A stretch of 64,000 nucleotides of DNA from Oreocharis arfaki (Eukaryota > Chordata > Aves > Passeriformes > Paramythiidae), in contig VZRR01007600.1 of the NCBI GenBank assembly GCA_013398015.1, positions 1,488,001 to 1,552,000 of the forward strand. The letters are read 5' to 3'. Shown here piece after piece: positions 12,586 through 24,143 of the stretch (positions are counted from its first letter, which is position 1; each line of letters begins with the position of its first letter). The notes under the pieces are model-generated. The model made no database searches, was not told the DNA's origin, and worked only from the letters and a program-made list of their open reading frames with translations. The translations under genes and the position numbers were made by a program.

Positions 12586-12904
12586 TGCCTGAAAGGAGGT
12601 TGCAACAAGGTGAGGGTAGGCCTCTTCTCCCAGGCAACTAGTGACAGAACAAGAGGAAATGACATTAAGGTACACCAGGGGAGGTTCAGGTTGGACATTA
12701 GGAAGAATTTCTTCACAGAAAGGGTTGTCAAGCGTTAGAACGGACTTCTCAGGGAAGTGGTGAGCCCTGGAAGTGTTCAAGAAATGACTGGGCACGGTGC
12801 GTGCGTAGTGCTGTGGTCTAGTTGACAAGGTGGTGTCTGATGGAAGGCTGGACTCGATGATCTTGGAGGTCTTTTCCAGCCTTAATGATTCTGTGATTCT
12901 GTGA
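12586..12904 (+). mobile_element. CR1 LINE 3' end, ATTCTGTG-tailed subfamily
   Basis: This is a nearly complete CR1 3' region. It holds a segment near GGTTGCAACAAGGTGAGGGT, then GGTTCAGGTTGGACATTAGG, AAGAATTTCTTCACAGAAAG and GGTTGTCAAGC. The distal part carries GTGCTGTGGTCTAGTTGACA, GGTGGTGT, GGCTGGACTCGATGATCTTG and GAGGTCTTTTCCAGCC. The terminus is GATTCTGTGATTCTGTGA, that is, tandem ATTCTGTG octamers. This tail and the 'TCTAGTTGACAAGGTGGTGT' core are features I associate with the CR1-Y/J type subfamilies of birds, as opposed to the ATTCTATG-tailed copies elsewhere in the window. An open frame on the opposite strand (12577-12927) is only its antisense. Confidence 0.95.
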
Positions 12905-13024
12905 ATTTTTTGCTGATCCATAGACAAGAAAGCCTCCTCACACCTACTTTCTCTCTTTCCTTATCTCTTACTTCTCATTTCCTGCTCACCTCTTCATTAA
13001 GTAGCCTGATCAACCTCCCCTCCT

Positions 13025-13077
13025 GCCCCCCCCCACCCCAAAAAAAAAAAAAGGNNNNNNNNNNNNNNNNNNNNNNN
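13025..13077. other. C/A homopolymer run and 23-base assembly gap
   Basis: A run of C broken by one A leads into a run of A, then GG and 23 N (13055-13077). The gap is an assembly or sequencing failure at low-complexity DNA. Its real length is unknown, so the open frame that spans it (12901-13134) is meaningless. Confidence 0.95.
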
Positions 13078-13726
13078 GCTTATATTGAGCTCTGGAGAAG
13101 CAAAGTCCTACTTGCCAGTCTGGCATCTGTGTGATATTTTCAGCAATTCGATGTTCTAACTTCAGTGGGTTTCAGTAGGTCTATTGTTCTTGTGACACTA
13201 ATGATTAACTCCTCACATCAACTCCTCACTAGCTGATGAATAAACCAACAGTTTACACCTCTCTTGGCTCATTTAAATTTAGTACTGTGAATGTTAACTT
13301 ACGGCACAATAGCATAATCATTAAGAAACTGGTACTCCTGGCATGAGTTGCACTCAGATCATCTTCTACTTCTTAACATTTCAATGCTGAAAAGCTGGTT
13401 CTGAACAGATACTATTAGTAGAGCATGCTATACTTTTCCTTATGATGTGCTTTGTAAGACATTTTCCTAAGCTGCAAAGCCTTAAACAATTATTGCCCAG
13501 GTGTAATGCGCTGTTTCATGGAACAATGAGGTTGAGTTCTAAATAAAACTACTCTTTGTCCACATCACTGTGCTTTGTAGTCTGTTCAGAACTAGTCCCA
13601 TTGGATTAGAACTAATTTGAGGTGGATTTTCCTCAGACCGACAGTTGGGCTGTTCACCGGTATGACAAAACCCAGAATTAAGACAAGATCTGTAGGTTTG
13701 ACAGTGTCCTGTCACTGACTGTTGAT

Positions 13727-13778
13727 GGTCTCTTTCTCTGTTGAAGGAGATCATGATCTCTTTCTCTACTGAAGGAGA
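13727..13778. repeat. Two-copy tandem duplication, period 28
   Basis: GGTCTCTTTCTCTGTTGAAG (from 13727) recurs as GATCTCTTTCTCTACTGAAG (from 13755), each followed by GAGA. It has four mismatches in 24 bases. It lies inside an unrecognised minus-strand frame (13539-13817), which is therefore partly repeat-derived. Confidence 0.8.
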
Positions 13779-14884
13779 CAAATTTCCTTCCCTACAAATC
13801 TTTTCTGTTGTTTTCACCAGGGAAAAAAAGGGTTTTTCCCCCCTGATATTTATGTAACTGTTTTTTACACGACATAAAATTCCTTGGCCCTTGGTAGTAT
13901 GTCACAGATGCAGGTGAGGTAGCCTACACAGGCCCTTCTTTATAGATACCATACTCAGGGGAATACTGTTTCTCTGAAAACAAGTGCAAGCTCTATTAGT
14001 GCTCATATTTATACCAATACTAACATTTTTGAGGTCTAAAACCAGTTTTAAAGCACTAATAATAAAGACTTTAAAACTGACACTCAGCTTATATTCCTGG
14101 AGACAAAGCGTTAAAATCTGAAAAGAGACCTTTTGGAAAATTTACCCTGACAAATGAAAACGTAACTTTTTTCTTGAACATCCAAGAGTTCTCGACTTAT
14201 TAAAATATGCAAATCACTCTAGCACTTTGTTTAATTGCTGTTTCCTTAAACCCATCAAATCTTCTTAATTCTTTTTTTCTTTGTCCTTAATTAACACCCA
14301 TTCCCTATTGGATAAAGTGTAACCCAGAAGACCTAAGCTTGTGAAATTCGCGACTTATTAAACCTAATTGCTATAATAATTAGCAACCATTGGCAAAATA
14401 TTCATCACACAAAAAGCAGGAAGGCATCTAATTAACAATCTCAAAATGCTAAGCATTAGCTACTTGATATTTTACCTACCATTTCACGCCTTCGTTTCTA
14501 GAGATATGCGACATATTACATTGTTCTAAAGAGAAGTAGAACAGGAACTTTTCTTAAAAATATGAATTTGCTAAAACTGAAACTTTTCACTCCAAAATCC
14601 CGTCTTTATTTTAAAAACTTCATTTAAATTACATTTCTCAGGCCCCAGGTAGAATTTCTTGACAAAGGAGAAATAAAAAAGGGAGACCAGCTCAGTAGCT
14701 CAGATATCCTGCAGGACATGGGGGATGGACTGAGTAGGCCATCGTGCAGGAGTGTCTTTTAACTTATGTGAGAATTATCTTCACAAGGCTAGTGGTTAGT
14801 CTGAAGTTTTTTCTCTCATGTTTTCTTTGATTTACTCTGTTCTGAAAGAAATTACATTTCTTGTAATACACATAGTATATGTGT

Positions 14885-14915
14885 ACAATGTATGTGTATA
14901 ATACACATACATTGT
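14885..14915. repeat. Near-perfect palindrome, 15-bp arms and 1-base spacer
   Basis: ACAATGTATGTGTAT (14885-14899) and its reverse complement ATACACATACATTGT (14901-14915) flank a single A. A second, shorter inverted repeat (ACACATA / TATGTGT) lies directly to the left around 14868-14884, so the same TATGTG/CACATA motif alternates in orientation. Such a palindrome can extrude as a cruciform or form a strong RNA hairpin. It is probably derived from a (CA)n/(TG)n-type tract. Confidence 0.9.
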
Positions 14916-17900
14916 GTACAATCACATTTTAATAGTTGTATGAAAGTGCTGAGTTTATCTGACCTGGAACAGAAATATTCTGGAATTCTCAGAGGTGTTT
15001 GTATGTTAGGAGAAAATTGTTTGATCTATGATTTGATACAATTGGCATCTAATACAGTTTCTGCAATTGGTTGCACACCAGGACGAAACGGAATTCCATA
15101 ATATAATGACTTACATAAGGTATTGAGAAGACATTATACAGAAAAAACATTTTATAGTTTTTTATGAGAAAAGTTCTTTCCTGAGTAGAAACATTCAGAA
15201 GTTTGAAAAAACTTCAACTGTAGATGGTTTTGTATTTGCATATATTTTTTATGTAGCGAAATACAGTTTTGGAATGAGGTAAACAATTTCCATAGTCTAC
15301 TCCCGTCTGAAATTCCCCTGTCTTCTGGAAATTGTGTACATGAGAAATATAGAACCAGATATTTTAATTCAGTTTTAAATGTCAAACTCCTAAAATAAAA
15401 TTGGGATTCTAAGGAATTTTTTTTTCCAGATCATTACTCAGTTTTGCCTTCTAAGACCCATAGCCCCTCATGAAAAGCCTCATGTCTGTCACAGACGGAG
15501 CATCGCTCTCTCATGACTGTGTCCTGACTCTTTTGTGATTTACCACTCTCATGTGACTTCTGTGCCAAGTGTAACACTGCAGTTAGTAAGATGGGAGATA
15601 GAAAGATGCATCAGTGCAAATGTAGCCTGATCAGCAAGCTTGATATGCAACTGAGGATGGAAACTAAAGTGGCACTGTACTCTGTGTGCTGCTGACATAC
15701 AGTGGACTGAGCTCACCTATAGGCAAACTGTTTCAAAACAAACGTTTAATGATATACATAAACAAATTATTTTGGGTGGCTTTGACTTGTGTCAGAATAT
15801 TAGACTTCACATTCCCCAGAGGAAATTAGCCTTTTTCTTTACAGAAGTTTTTTTTAGTTTTCAGGTTTTTATAAAAATTTTATTCCTTTCTCACTAGACT
15901 TTCCATTTGTATGTTGGGTTTATCAAATATACTGAGACACATATTCAATTTTGGTATATTCCAACAGTCTCATTATCTGAGACAGAAACTGACTCTGGAC
16001 ACAACTGAAAAAAAAGAGTAAATCAGTAACTGAGTGAGACCAAACAGAAAATTAAACTCAATCACTTCCCTACTGAATCCTTATTTTTAAGACATGCTGG
16101 AGAACAAAATCTTGTTTTCTTCTAAATAGGCAGAAAATCAGAATGTATAGTAGGTAGATCTCACGTTGTTTGAATTTACTTCACTGCTTTTCTTGAATGT
16201 TCTCTTATTCTGGGCTGTTCAATTTGTGATTTCAATTCTGGTTTCAAAACAAATGTATTTGCAAGAGCTAGAAAATATGCAAGTACATTCAAAATTTACG
16301 CATACACACAAATAAAAATAAACAACCAAACCGACGTATCACAATAAAGGAGAACAGTTGAGTGGTGAATCGGGATATGAGTTCATGAAACTTAGATTCC
16401 AGCAGAGTTGCCTACAAGTGAAATAAATACAGCCTATGTTATTCAAACTCAGTTTCAGCCATGTGATTGAGCAAATCCAGCTATCACTTGACTTCAATAA
16501 TACTGTGTAGATAAGATGGTTCTTTTTTTCTTAAAAACCGTAACCTAGAAAGGTAAGACAATTTTTTTCCTGTTTTTACACCTGAAGAGTTAACTTGAGA
16601 AGTTTAAATTTGAATTTAATATCATTTTAAATTATGAAGCTTAATATTAATAGCAAAAACAGCTTTTGTAACAGATAAATCATGCCCTTCTGACAGCCAT
16701 CAGAGTTATCATAATATAAGAAATAAATTGTATGGTGTAATTTAACAGTCAATTTATAGTGTCTGTGTAGTTTGCCCTGGGGTTTGTCTAATACTGTGTC
16801 TTTCACTTCAAACCAGCCAAACACATGTGTATAATGTCCACTTGTGTACATACAGACACATACACAAAACCCAATCCTCAGAATGTATGCGATAAATTCT
16901 TAGAGACTATGAAGTGCATCAAATATGTGTTATAATAGGTTTTATTTAACATAGAAGCATTTGTAAAAGACAGTCACTCTTAAACTCATTTTGGTATCCT
17001 AAAGTCATTGTAAAGCGATGTTCAAGAAATATTACTATGGATAATTTAAAAGGAAACTGTTATGCTACTTTTTAAGAAAAAAAAAAAAGAAAGCCTATTA
17101 TATAGCATGAACCTTTCCAGATTCCAGACTCTTTTAACAACAGACAAGAAAACAGACCTCTTTCTAATGTAAAAGGGTGTTCTCATCATATATGGCGATG
17201 TACATTTACTCTATATTACTCTTACCTTGAACTCTATACAGTTTAATTCAAGATATAATGTCATATTAATACCTTAGGTTTGCTAATTTTAATTTCCCAA
17301 TCAATTGTTCAAAAGCTCTTCCAGGCTTACAGAGCTCATAAGAACTTGATAAAATACTTTAGTTGCATAATATTGGATTTACATTCAGCATTTTTAGTAT
17401 ATGGCATTCTCTCTTAAGAATTTAAACCCCAGTAAGTTGTGATGCATTGCTCATATAATACCATTCCCTCACCCCTCCAGCTTTTTGAATTTACACAGCC
17501 ATCCTCAAGACTAATTTTTCATCACCTGCTTTCACAGAGTTGTCTTTACATCTGACTTCCTGTGCAGGCATGGAAGATTGGTAGTTGCACATGCTACACT
17601 CTGTATCATATCAATGATTTATTATGACTCCTGTGTCCTCATAATATTACATCCTTTTTTTGTATCTTATTTCAATATATCAGTTATTATGTGTCAGAAA
17701 TTCATTGGCTACTGCGAGATCAGCCAGAAATTTGCAGTTGGATGTTCTTTGATCATCAAGCTAGGACGACTCTAGAGGGCTAATGCTCTGCTTGACTCTG
17801 AATCCTCAAGGCTGCTATGCTTCTTTGTATCACAGCTGTTCCAACAATAGACTTACTTTTCAAGACTCATTCACTGCCAACTCTTCAAAAGAATTATGAT

Positions 17901-18690
17901 TCTTACACAGTCACTGAGAATAACAGGAGAGGTTAAATTTGGTAAATTGCTTTTACAGTTATAACCTTAGAACAACTAGCAAATCCCTTTCAAATCTATT
18001 TTAAAGAGTATGGTTTACATTGTAAAATTAACTACATAAATTGTGTTTGAAAAGATTCAGTTTAATAGTCCAAGGGCTTGCCATCATACAATTCCTGCAC
18101 AACAAATGCTGAGCTCCCTTTCTAACATCTTGTATCTTTAGAGAGTCTGGAGACTCTGCACTAGCAGGATTTTAAAATGCTGTCAAGAAGACAACTGCTG
18201 AATCATTCGTTAAAACAAACATTAAAATAGTTTTCTACAACAAAAGCATGTGCTGTAAAATAGAACTGGGAAAAGTGTTTATATAGATTGTAACAAAAGA
18301 ATCTCTTGTGGAAAATACTGGAAAGAGAATATTCAGTGTGTATCTGATAAGCAGCATCTTGTCATATACAGAAGAATAATGAGACTCTCAGCCAAGTTGA
18401 AGAAAAAATAAAAATAACTTTTGATTATTAATTCAGTTACAGCTTTATTTTTAGACTTAGCCCATCACTAGTGGCTAAAATAAATGCTTATAATTGATTT
18501 AATTTTAATGCGACAATACTACCTGCATTGGTCAAGACATTATCTCTAGCTACTTTACTGTACATTTGGTTAAGTCTTGAATTTAGGAAAATGTATGCCC
18601 AATCAAATTCAGTGGTTAGTAAGTATTTTAAAAAATCACGTAACCAGATAATACAAACCTTTTTGTTAAGTATTTTAATATCAATCAGAT

Positions 18691-18716
18691 TTTAATATAA
18701 AGATTTAATATAAAGA
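18691..18716. repeat. AT-rich tandem repeat, period 13
   Basis: TTTAATATAAAGA occurs twice in tandem, followed by a degenerate third unit (TTTTAATGTAAAT). Confidence 0.8.
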
Positions 18717-20949
18717 TTTTAATGTAAATCTTCAAGATCACAAGCTAAAGTTTCAGAAATATATTAAATTGGCTTGTGACAGAGTTAAAATGCATTAAAT
18801 GGTAGAAAGATTATTTTTCTTTTGTGTCTGTTATTATAATATATGCTAATGGAAATGTTGCTGCACCAAGAAAAGAAATTAATGCAACAAATCCTAAACA
18901 CTCTCCACAGAGTAATTTGGCACAACATTTCTTCGCTGAAGGGTAAAATAATGTAAGTGTTCACAAGTGTACTATTTAATGAGAAAAAATGTTTCATAGA
19001 TCTCAAGGCTATTGATAGTTACAATTTCTTTTTAAATATTGAATACTCTGCTTTCAAGGTGGCTACATTAACTTTCTTCTTTATTGTTGTTCCAGTTAAT
19101 TACATTTAAAGTTCTTCCATTAGGTAAGTAAACAATAATAAAAAACAAAATAAATGTTCAATGTCTATTCATCGTGGGCTGCTTACAGAAAAGTTGGATA
19201 TCAATTTAACAGTACAAGCCCCAGAAAACTACAGGACAGTCTCTCCCTAATTTCCATGTGAGCTACAAATATCCCTTAAGTGAGAACCCAATCTTCAGAA
19301 TAAATGTTTTTATCCACATCTATTTGAAACTAAAGTCTTGAAGATACACAGTTTCTGAAAAGCACAGCTGACTGTCTTTAGGCTGTTCCCATCCTTCAGA
19401 CAGATTTTTTCACAGAATCTGACTTTGATGAACTCTAAAATCTCTTTTGGGGAAATATTATTTTTCTTTTCTCTTTCAATGGTTAAAGGATAATTTATTT
19501 AAGAAGTGGATCAGTACCCTTGTTGGGGGGGAAGAGATTTGCATTTCATTTAAAAGTTATTACAACTACAGATTTGGTTACAGGTAGTGCAGGAGAGAAT
19601 GGTGAACAGGTAGCAGTTTAGTTGAGTCACTTGGATGGTGACATTCAGATCTCTGCTCTGAGTTTGAACAGATCAGCATTTGAACCACTGTTAGCAGCTA
19701 ATGTTCTTCTTGGATGTGGCTACTTTGTGCGAGGATTTCAGTTCTTACTGGAAATTACAGCCCAAGTATCAGAGGGCTACCCAGTGCATGGTCTGGCTGA
19801 AGAAATGCTTTAGTCAGATTCTACTTTTTTATCGTGGTCAATTACTGGAAGTTTTTGGTACTTTTTTCTTTGGTTGTTTTGATTTTTATTTCCAGCCGCT
19901 TATGTGTTGGATGTAGGTCTGTTAGATATCCCATGCTTCTTTATGGTGTTCAGCTCATGAAATCCAGGGCTTGATTTTGGTGCCTAAGCACAAGCGCAAT
20001 GTCTATTCAGATGTCCTGGGTACCATTAATGCTTCCAAATGCCTGTCTGGAAGAGCACAGGTCTCCCATGCATCCTTTATCATCTTTAAGACAAGTCCCA
20101 TCTCTTAGATCTCTGATATACAGAGATGCTCTTGTGTAAGTAAATGAACCAATTCCCCAGAGTGGGAATCAAATCAGGATTAAGACATTTAGCTTGAGGT
20201 GTCTATTAACGAACTTAAGATCCATTTATAATCAGTGGGGATCTGGTCAGTGGAATTCAAAAAGCCATTCAGACAACCAGAAAAATGAAATTACTGCCAT
20301 TTCACCTTCAAGGCTGAAGTAGAGTCAGACTGTGTCCTGCAATGTGGTGAAGCCAAGATGGAAGAGTCACTAAGGATCAGAACTGTTTTATGAACACCTT
20401 TTTAGGTTGCAGGTTTGATATTCGTGACTTCAAAAATTACCCCCTTTTCTTTTTGTCTGGATGACATTGTACATTGCCCTGATCTCCCATGCATTTCACA
20501 TCTTCTCTGAGAAACAGGGGAAAATTGTTCTGTAGTAATCGTGCTGAATGTGACTGGACATACAAGGCTCCATTTTCCAGCTTATGCCACTGGAATCAGT
20601 GATCCTGGTTCTGAATCAAAAGATACAGCAGAGGCGCCTAATTAGCATAGTTGTTAACATAAACCTGTGAACTCTACCAGCTTTTTCTGTAGATACAGTG
20701 GATGAAATATGATGAATCATCTCTCCCAAACAGAATATTTTTGGTGTGCTCAAGCAAGTACGGAGCCACACTCTGCAAGTAAACCTGTTTGATCATTAAA
20801 AATATGAGTCTCCAGAAGTACGCAGAAAGAGAAGATTGTAAGCATCAACAAGGATAATGGAAAATCAGAAAGCAGCTCTGTGGTTTGAAATTACTAACCA
20901 CTAGCAAAGCATATCTACCTACTCTTTTTAATTAAGGAAAATTAGGCCT

Positions 20950-21265
20950 ACTGAGGTCAAAGAGTTTCTGGAAACTCTCAGGAGGCTAGACCCATGACCT
21001 AAGGCTCTCCAAACTCCAGGAAGGTCAGGGTGTGGAAAGAAGCCCAGGGAAACTTAATGATCCAGCATTTCCATAAGGCGCAGCTTAGCAGGAGCAACCA
21101 CAATGACCTGTCCAACCCTGTGGGGGACTGCACAATCTCTGTGAAAGGACAGGGTGGTCATATAAAAAACTATTACACTGACACCTAGCGTCTCTCCTTC
21201 ACTGCACCATCTCTTGCACAGGACAGGGATATTTTGTAATTAATAAAGCTGGATATATCTTTGAT
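20950..21265 (+). mobile_element. Possible solo LTR of an endogenous retrovirus
   Basis: This block is clearly richer in G+C than its surroundings. A TATAAAAA box at 21161-21168 is followed 74 bases later by AATAAA at 21242-21247, the promoter-to-polyadenylation-signal spacing seen inside retroviral LTRs (U3, then R). Between them lies CTAGCGTCTCTCCTTCACTG, then CACAGGACAGGG. I could not fix TG...CA ends, target-site duplications or a flanking primer-binding site, and I see no gag-pol sequence beside it. The limits given are guesses. It could instead be unique DNA with chance signals. Confidence 0.35.
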
Positions 21266-23120
21266 CAAAATGCTTTTATGTCCAGATCTCCTCACTTTCC
21301 TCCTCACTGCCGTATCACAACAGGAGGACAGTGCAAAGTCTGTATAAACCTACAACACAAAAGCAAGATGTTATCACTTTTCAAATCACTAGGTATTAGT
21401 CAAAGCCATTTAAACATCATTCACTTTCACAGTATGGTCCCCTCTCATACCTCTATGAAAACAATACGCAATATTCTGCCAAAGCTGGTTTTCCTCAGAT
21501 TTAATAGCAACAGTCTAGATAAAGCTTCTGTACCCCGAAATATCATTTGATCAGAAGTCTAGTGAAACAATTTGCATGTTTGCTGGGTTAGCTATGGACA
21601 GTGCAGTCCTTTTGGCCTCCAGTCTCCTCAATGATAGACGAAAGTTCATCAGGGCAGAAACAAGAAAAAACTTGAGCTCAAACCATTTTCTATTTCATAA
21701 CTGAAATTATTTACAGGTAGTTGAGAAGAATTGAAAAAAAAACCACTGGCATCTGCTTGTAATTTGAACTAATATGCCAGCCAGAATATTGGCAGTATTT
21801 AAGTGTGACTTTGAGCAAAAATAGATATACAGCCACTGTGCCCTAATGTGATAAGAAGATAATGAGTCAGATTGCAAGGAACTGTGGCAAGAACTACTTT
21901 TTTTTTTTTTTTAATTACGCTGAGCATGTACTGTTGATAACTTTAATATATTAAATTTCAATTCTGTTATAGTTAGATTTTTCATAAAATCTGTGCCAGT
22001 CTCAAAAAACCTCATGTTGTAAATGTACCACTGGTTTTCAAAATGAATTACTATTGTTCTTTGCAATCCCTCTCTCTCTCTCTCTCTCTCTGTATGTATC
22101 TGTGTGTGACTGTTGGTGTGTGTGTGTGTGTGTTTATGTGATGGCAAGAAGAGGACGGAATTCTAAAACTGATATATGCATTAGACTCTGTCAAGAAGAC
22201 CAATAACTGCCTCAGACGTAGAATCTACATCTCTGGTCAATTCAGGCTGATTTAGTCTTTCAATGAAAGGGCCAAAGTATTCCTTCTCACTAGGAAAACA
22301 GTAGATACTAGCAACTATTTGATCAAACATTTTCAAATTAACTTATCTAATAAATGTGACTGTTTTCCATTTTAAAAATATAAGATATCAGTGTTATTTT
22401 GCGTTATGTTACAGCTGTCTGTGTTGAAAAAGTGAAAAGATAAATGGATAATAAAATCTATTAAAATAACTACTCAGATAATTAACCCGTGTTTTCAAAA
22501 GGAATCAACAATGATAGTAAGTATTTTCCCTGAGGCTTCAGTGAAAGCCTCACACACAGAGTTGAGAAAAAGGAGCAAATCATGTGAGGGAAACCTGATT
22601 ACAGTGAATTGTCATTTGGAAGGATGATGGAAGCCCAGTTTTAGGATACATCTTTGTTATGATGAATGAAATCAGATGAAAATCATATATATCAGGCATC
22701 AAAATCTTTCTGTCAGAAACTGGGCTTTTAAAAATCTCCTAATGCATAAATAGGCTATAAATGAATCTTGAAAATATCCAAAGTAGGTCTTGTTGAAGTT
22801 AATACCATAAGGAGGTACCATTTGAAGTGGACAGGGAACTGATTTCACACTGAAGAGCTAGGGGAAATTGCTCTCTTCTTCATTGTTCTGTTATCTCCTG
22901 GTTATGACCTTAAACAAATCACTTCAGGTTTCAATTTCCCTTGCCTGTCCCTTATGGGAGGGAAGTATTCAGACGCTTTAGCTTGACAAAGTTTTTCAAA
23001 CTGAATGAATAACTTTAATTTTTTTCCTCCAGAAAGATTAAATTCAAAACATAGTTCTTTGATTTTTAAAAAAATTTAAACCTTCTGAATGCTGTTAATA
23101 TGATCATTTAAAATAAACAC
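21266..23120. other. Unique AT-rich DNA with microsatellites
   Basis: No gene was recognised. A T15 run at 21898-21912 and the compound TC/TG microsatellite at 22071-22133 are the only clear structures. The forward frame at 21278-21550 (90 codons) has no recognised domain. Confidence 0.55.
22071..22133. repeat. Compound (TC)n/(TG)n microsatellite
   Basis: (TC)10 at 22071-22090 is followed by interrupted TGTATGTATC and TGTGTGTGAC, then a (TG)n run at about 22116-22133. It is likely length-polymorphic. The minus-strand frame through it (HTHTHTNSHTQIHTERERERE) is a translation of the repeat, not a gene. Confidence 0.95.
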
Positions 23121-23304
23121 TAGAATACTGGAACACGTTACCTGCAGAGGTAGCAAATGCCCCATCCGTAGAAAAATTTTAGGGCAAGTTAGACAGGACT
23201 CTAACCAAATTTATCTAGTTGGCGATGTCCCTGCTTATTGCAAGGGAGTTAGACCAAAACACCTTTAAATGCCCCTTCCAACCACACGTATTCTATGATT
23301 CTAA
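23121..23304 (+). mobile_element. CR1 LINE 3' tail
   Basis: The order of motifs is that of an old CR1 3' end: ACTGGAACACGTTACCTGCA corresponds to the usual 'attggaacaggctgcctaga'. Then come GCAAATGCCCCATCCGTAGA, AGGGCAAGTTAGACAGGACT, GCAAGGGAGTTAGACCAAAA and CCCCTTCCAACCACACGTAT. It closes with TTCTATGATTCTAA. It is strongly 5'-truncated and diverged. It lies next to an oppositely oriented LINE fragment (23395-23720). Confidence 0.92.
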
Positions 23305-23394
23305 ATTTTCTGTGAGCAAAGTCTAAAAGACTTCTCCAGTCTGTCATTGCTGCTTTCACTTGTCCTTCAGCTGGGCTCTCCCATCCCTCACTTA

Positions 23395-23720
23395 AAACTG
23401 CACTTGCACGAACTATCTTGATGTTCATCCAGCTTTGCGATGAAACTGTTGAGGGAGCAGAACTGAATGATGACTCTCTGGGGACTGCATGTCCCCAGAA
23501 GAGTCTCAGAAGAACTGAATTAGATTGATTTGAACTGCCATGGTTAAATTTTATCTGCTCTTTTCTCATCCTTAGAAAGTTATCATGATCTACATGTCCA
23601 AGGAAGACTAAAATTATATGCACATCTTCACAATTGTCATTTGTAAGCAGCAAATTCACGAGTTTGTTCTGTGATCCTCTGACAAGTGCCAGCTGGTGGG
23701 AGACTCTTATCTTAAACAGA
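23395..23720 (-). mobile_element. LINE (CR1-like) endonuclease-domain remnant in an open frame
   Basis: The minus-strand frame 23740-23249 (163 codons, ATG start) contains NKLVNLLLTNDNCEDV followed by FLGHVDHDNF. This matches the end of the APE-type endonuclease of CR1/jockey-like LINEs, where 'LDLLLTN...' precedes the catalytic GHSDH motif. The aspartate and histidine of SDH are kept and the serine is valine. Further on, VLLRLFWGHAVPRES and SQSWMNIKIVRASAV resemble the linker normally read as '...LLRELVGRVPWE...' and 'VQEGWTFFKEEILKAQEQA'. The last 18 or so codons (from RIIEYVWLEG) are antisense to the CR1 tail at 23121-23304, so the frame is a composite of two insertions. Active function is unlikely: it lacks the rest of the endonuclease and all of the reverse transcriptase. 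Seen: residues and frame. Inferred: family assignment from motif order. Confidence 0.7.
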
Positions 23721-24080
23721 CTGGAGAATATCTGCCACAAACAGCCATATCATACATAACACCAACTCAAAACATTTTTAACACCTTGTTTTCTCTGTTG
23801 GTTTGCCATACCTCACACATTTAATTTCATCTGGGGATTCTGAACACTACAGAACAAAGGTTATGGGAGCAAACGAAAGTTTATGAAGTACTCACATGTC
23901 CACATATATCCAAGAGTATCTCCCTGTCCTGCTAGAAAAGCTGTTCAGAAAACTGGTTTCCATGTAATGATAAAATAATATATTTCTTTTGTTCTGGTTA
24001 TATTTTTAAACACTTTTTCTTCCTTTCAATACCAGAATATCCTTAAAATGCTGATCTAGTTGATAATTAATTCTTTCCGT

Positions 24081-24143
24081 TCCATTCCATTCCATTCCAT
24101 TCCATTCCATTCCATTCCATTCCATTCCATTCCATTCCATTCC
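24081..24143. repeat. Perfect (TCCAT)12 pentanucleotide microsatellite
   Basis: Twelve uninterrupted TCCAT units plus TCC are flanked on the left by a single variant TCCGT. The purity indicates recent expansion and likely length polymorphism. The unit is a rotation of the ATTCC/GGAAT motif also known from human satellites II/III and from vertebrate microsatellites. The minus-strand frame with repeated GMEWN is its translation and not a gene. Confidence 0.97.

Larger units (their letters stand above)
13078..20949. other. Unique AT-rich DNA, no gene recognised
   Basis: No gene was recognised. Listed separately are a 28-period duplication (13727-13778), a hairpin (14885-14915), a TAAT-rich stretch (14200-14500) and a 13-period repeat (18691-18716). 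A cysteine-rich 55-codon forward frame without an upstream ATG lies at about 15533-15700. The block 19600-20700 is less AT-rich than its surroundings, with a 63-codon forward frame at 19622-19813 that I do not recognise. Confidence 0.5.

Noticed and set aside
12577..12927. 116-codon minus-strand frame
   Set aside because: It lies almost entirely antisense to the CR1 3' end.
12901..13134. Forward frame across the N gap
   Set aside because: The frame includes unknown bases, and its first part is low-complexity C/T-rich sequence.
21911..22147. Frame with HTHTHT and ERERER
   Set aside because: Translation of the TC/TG microsatellite.
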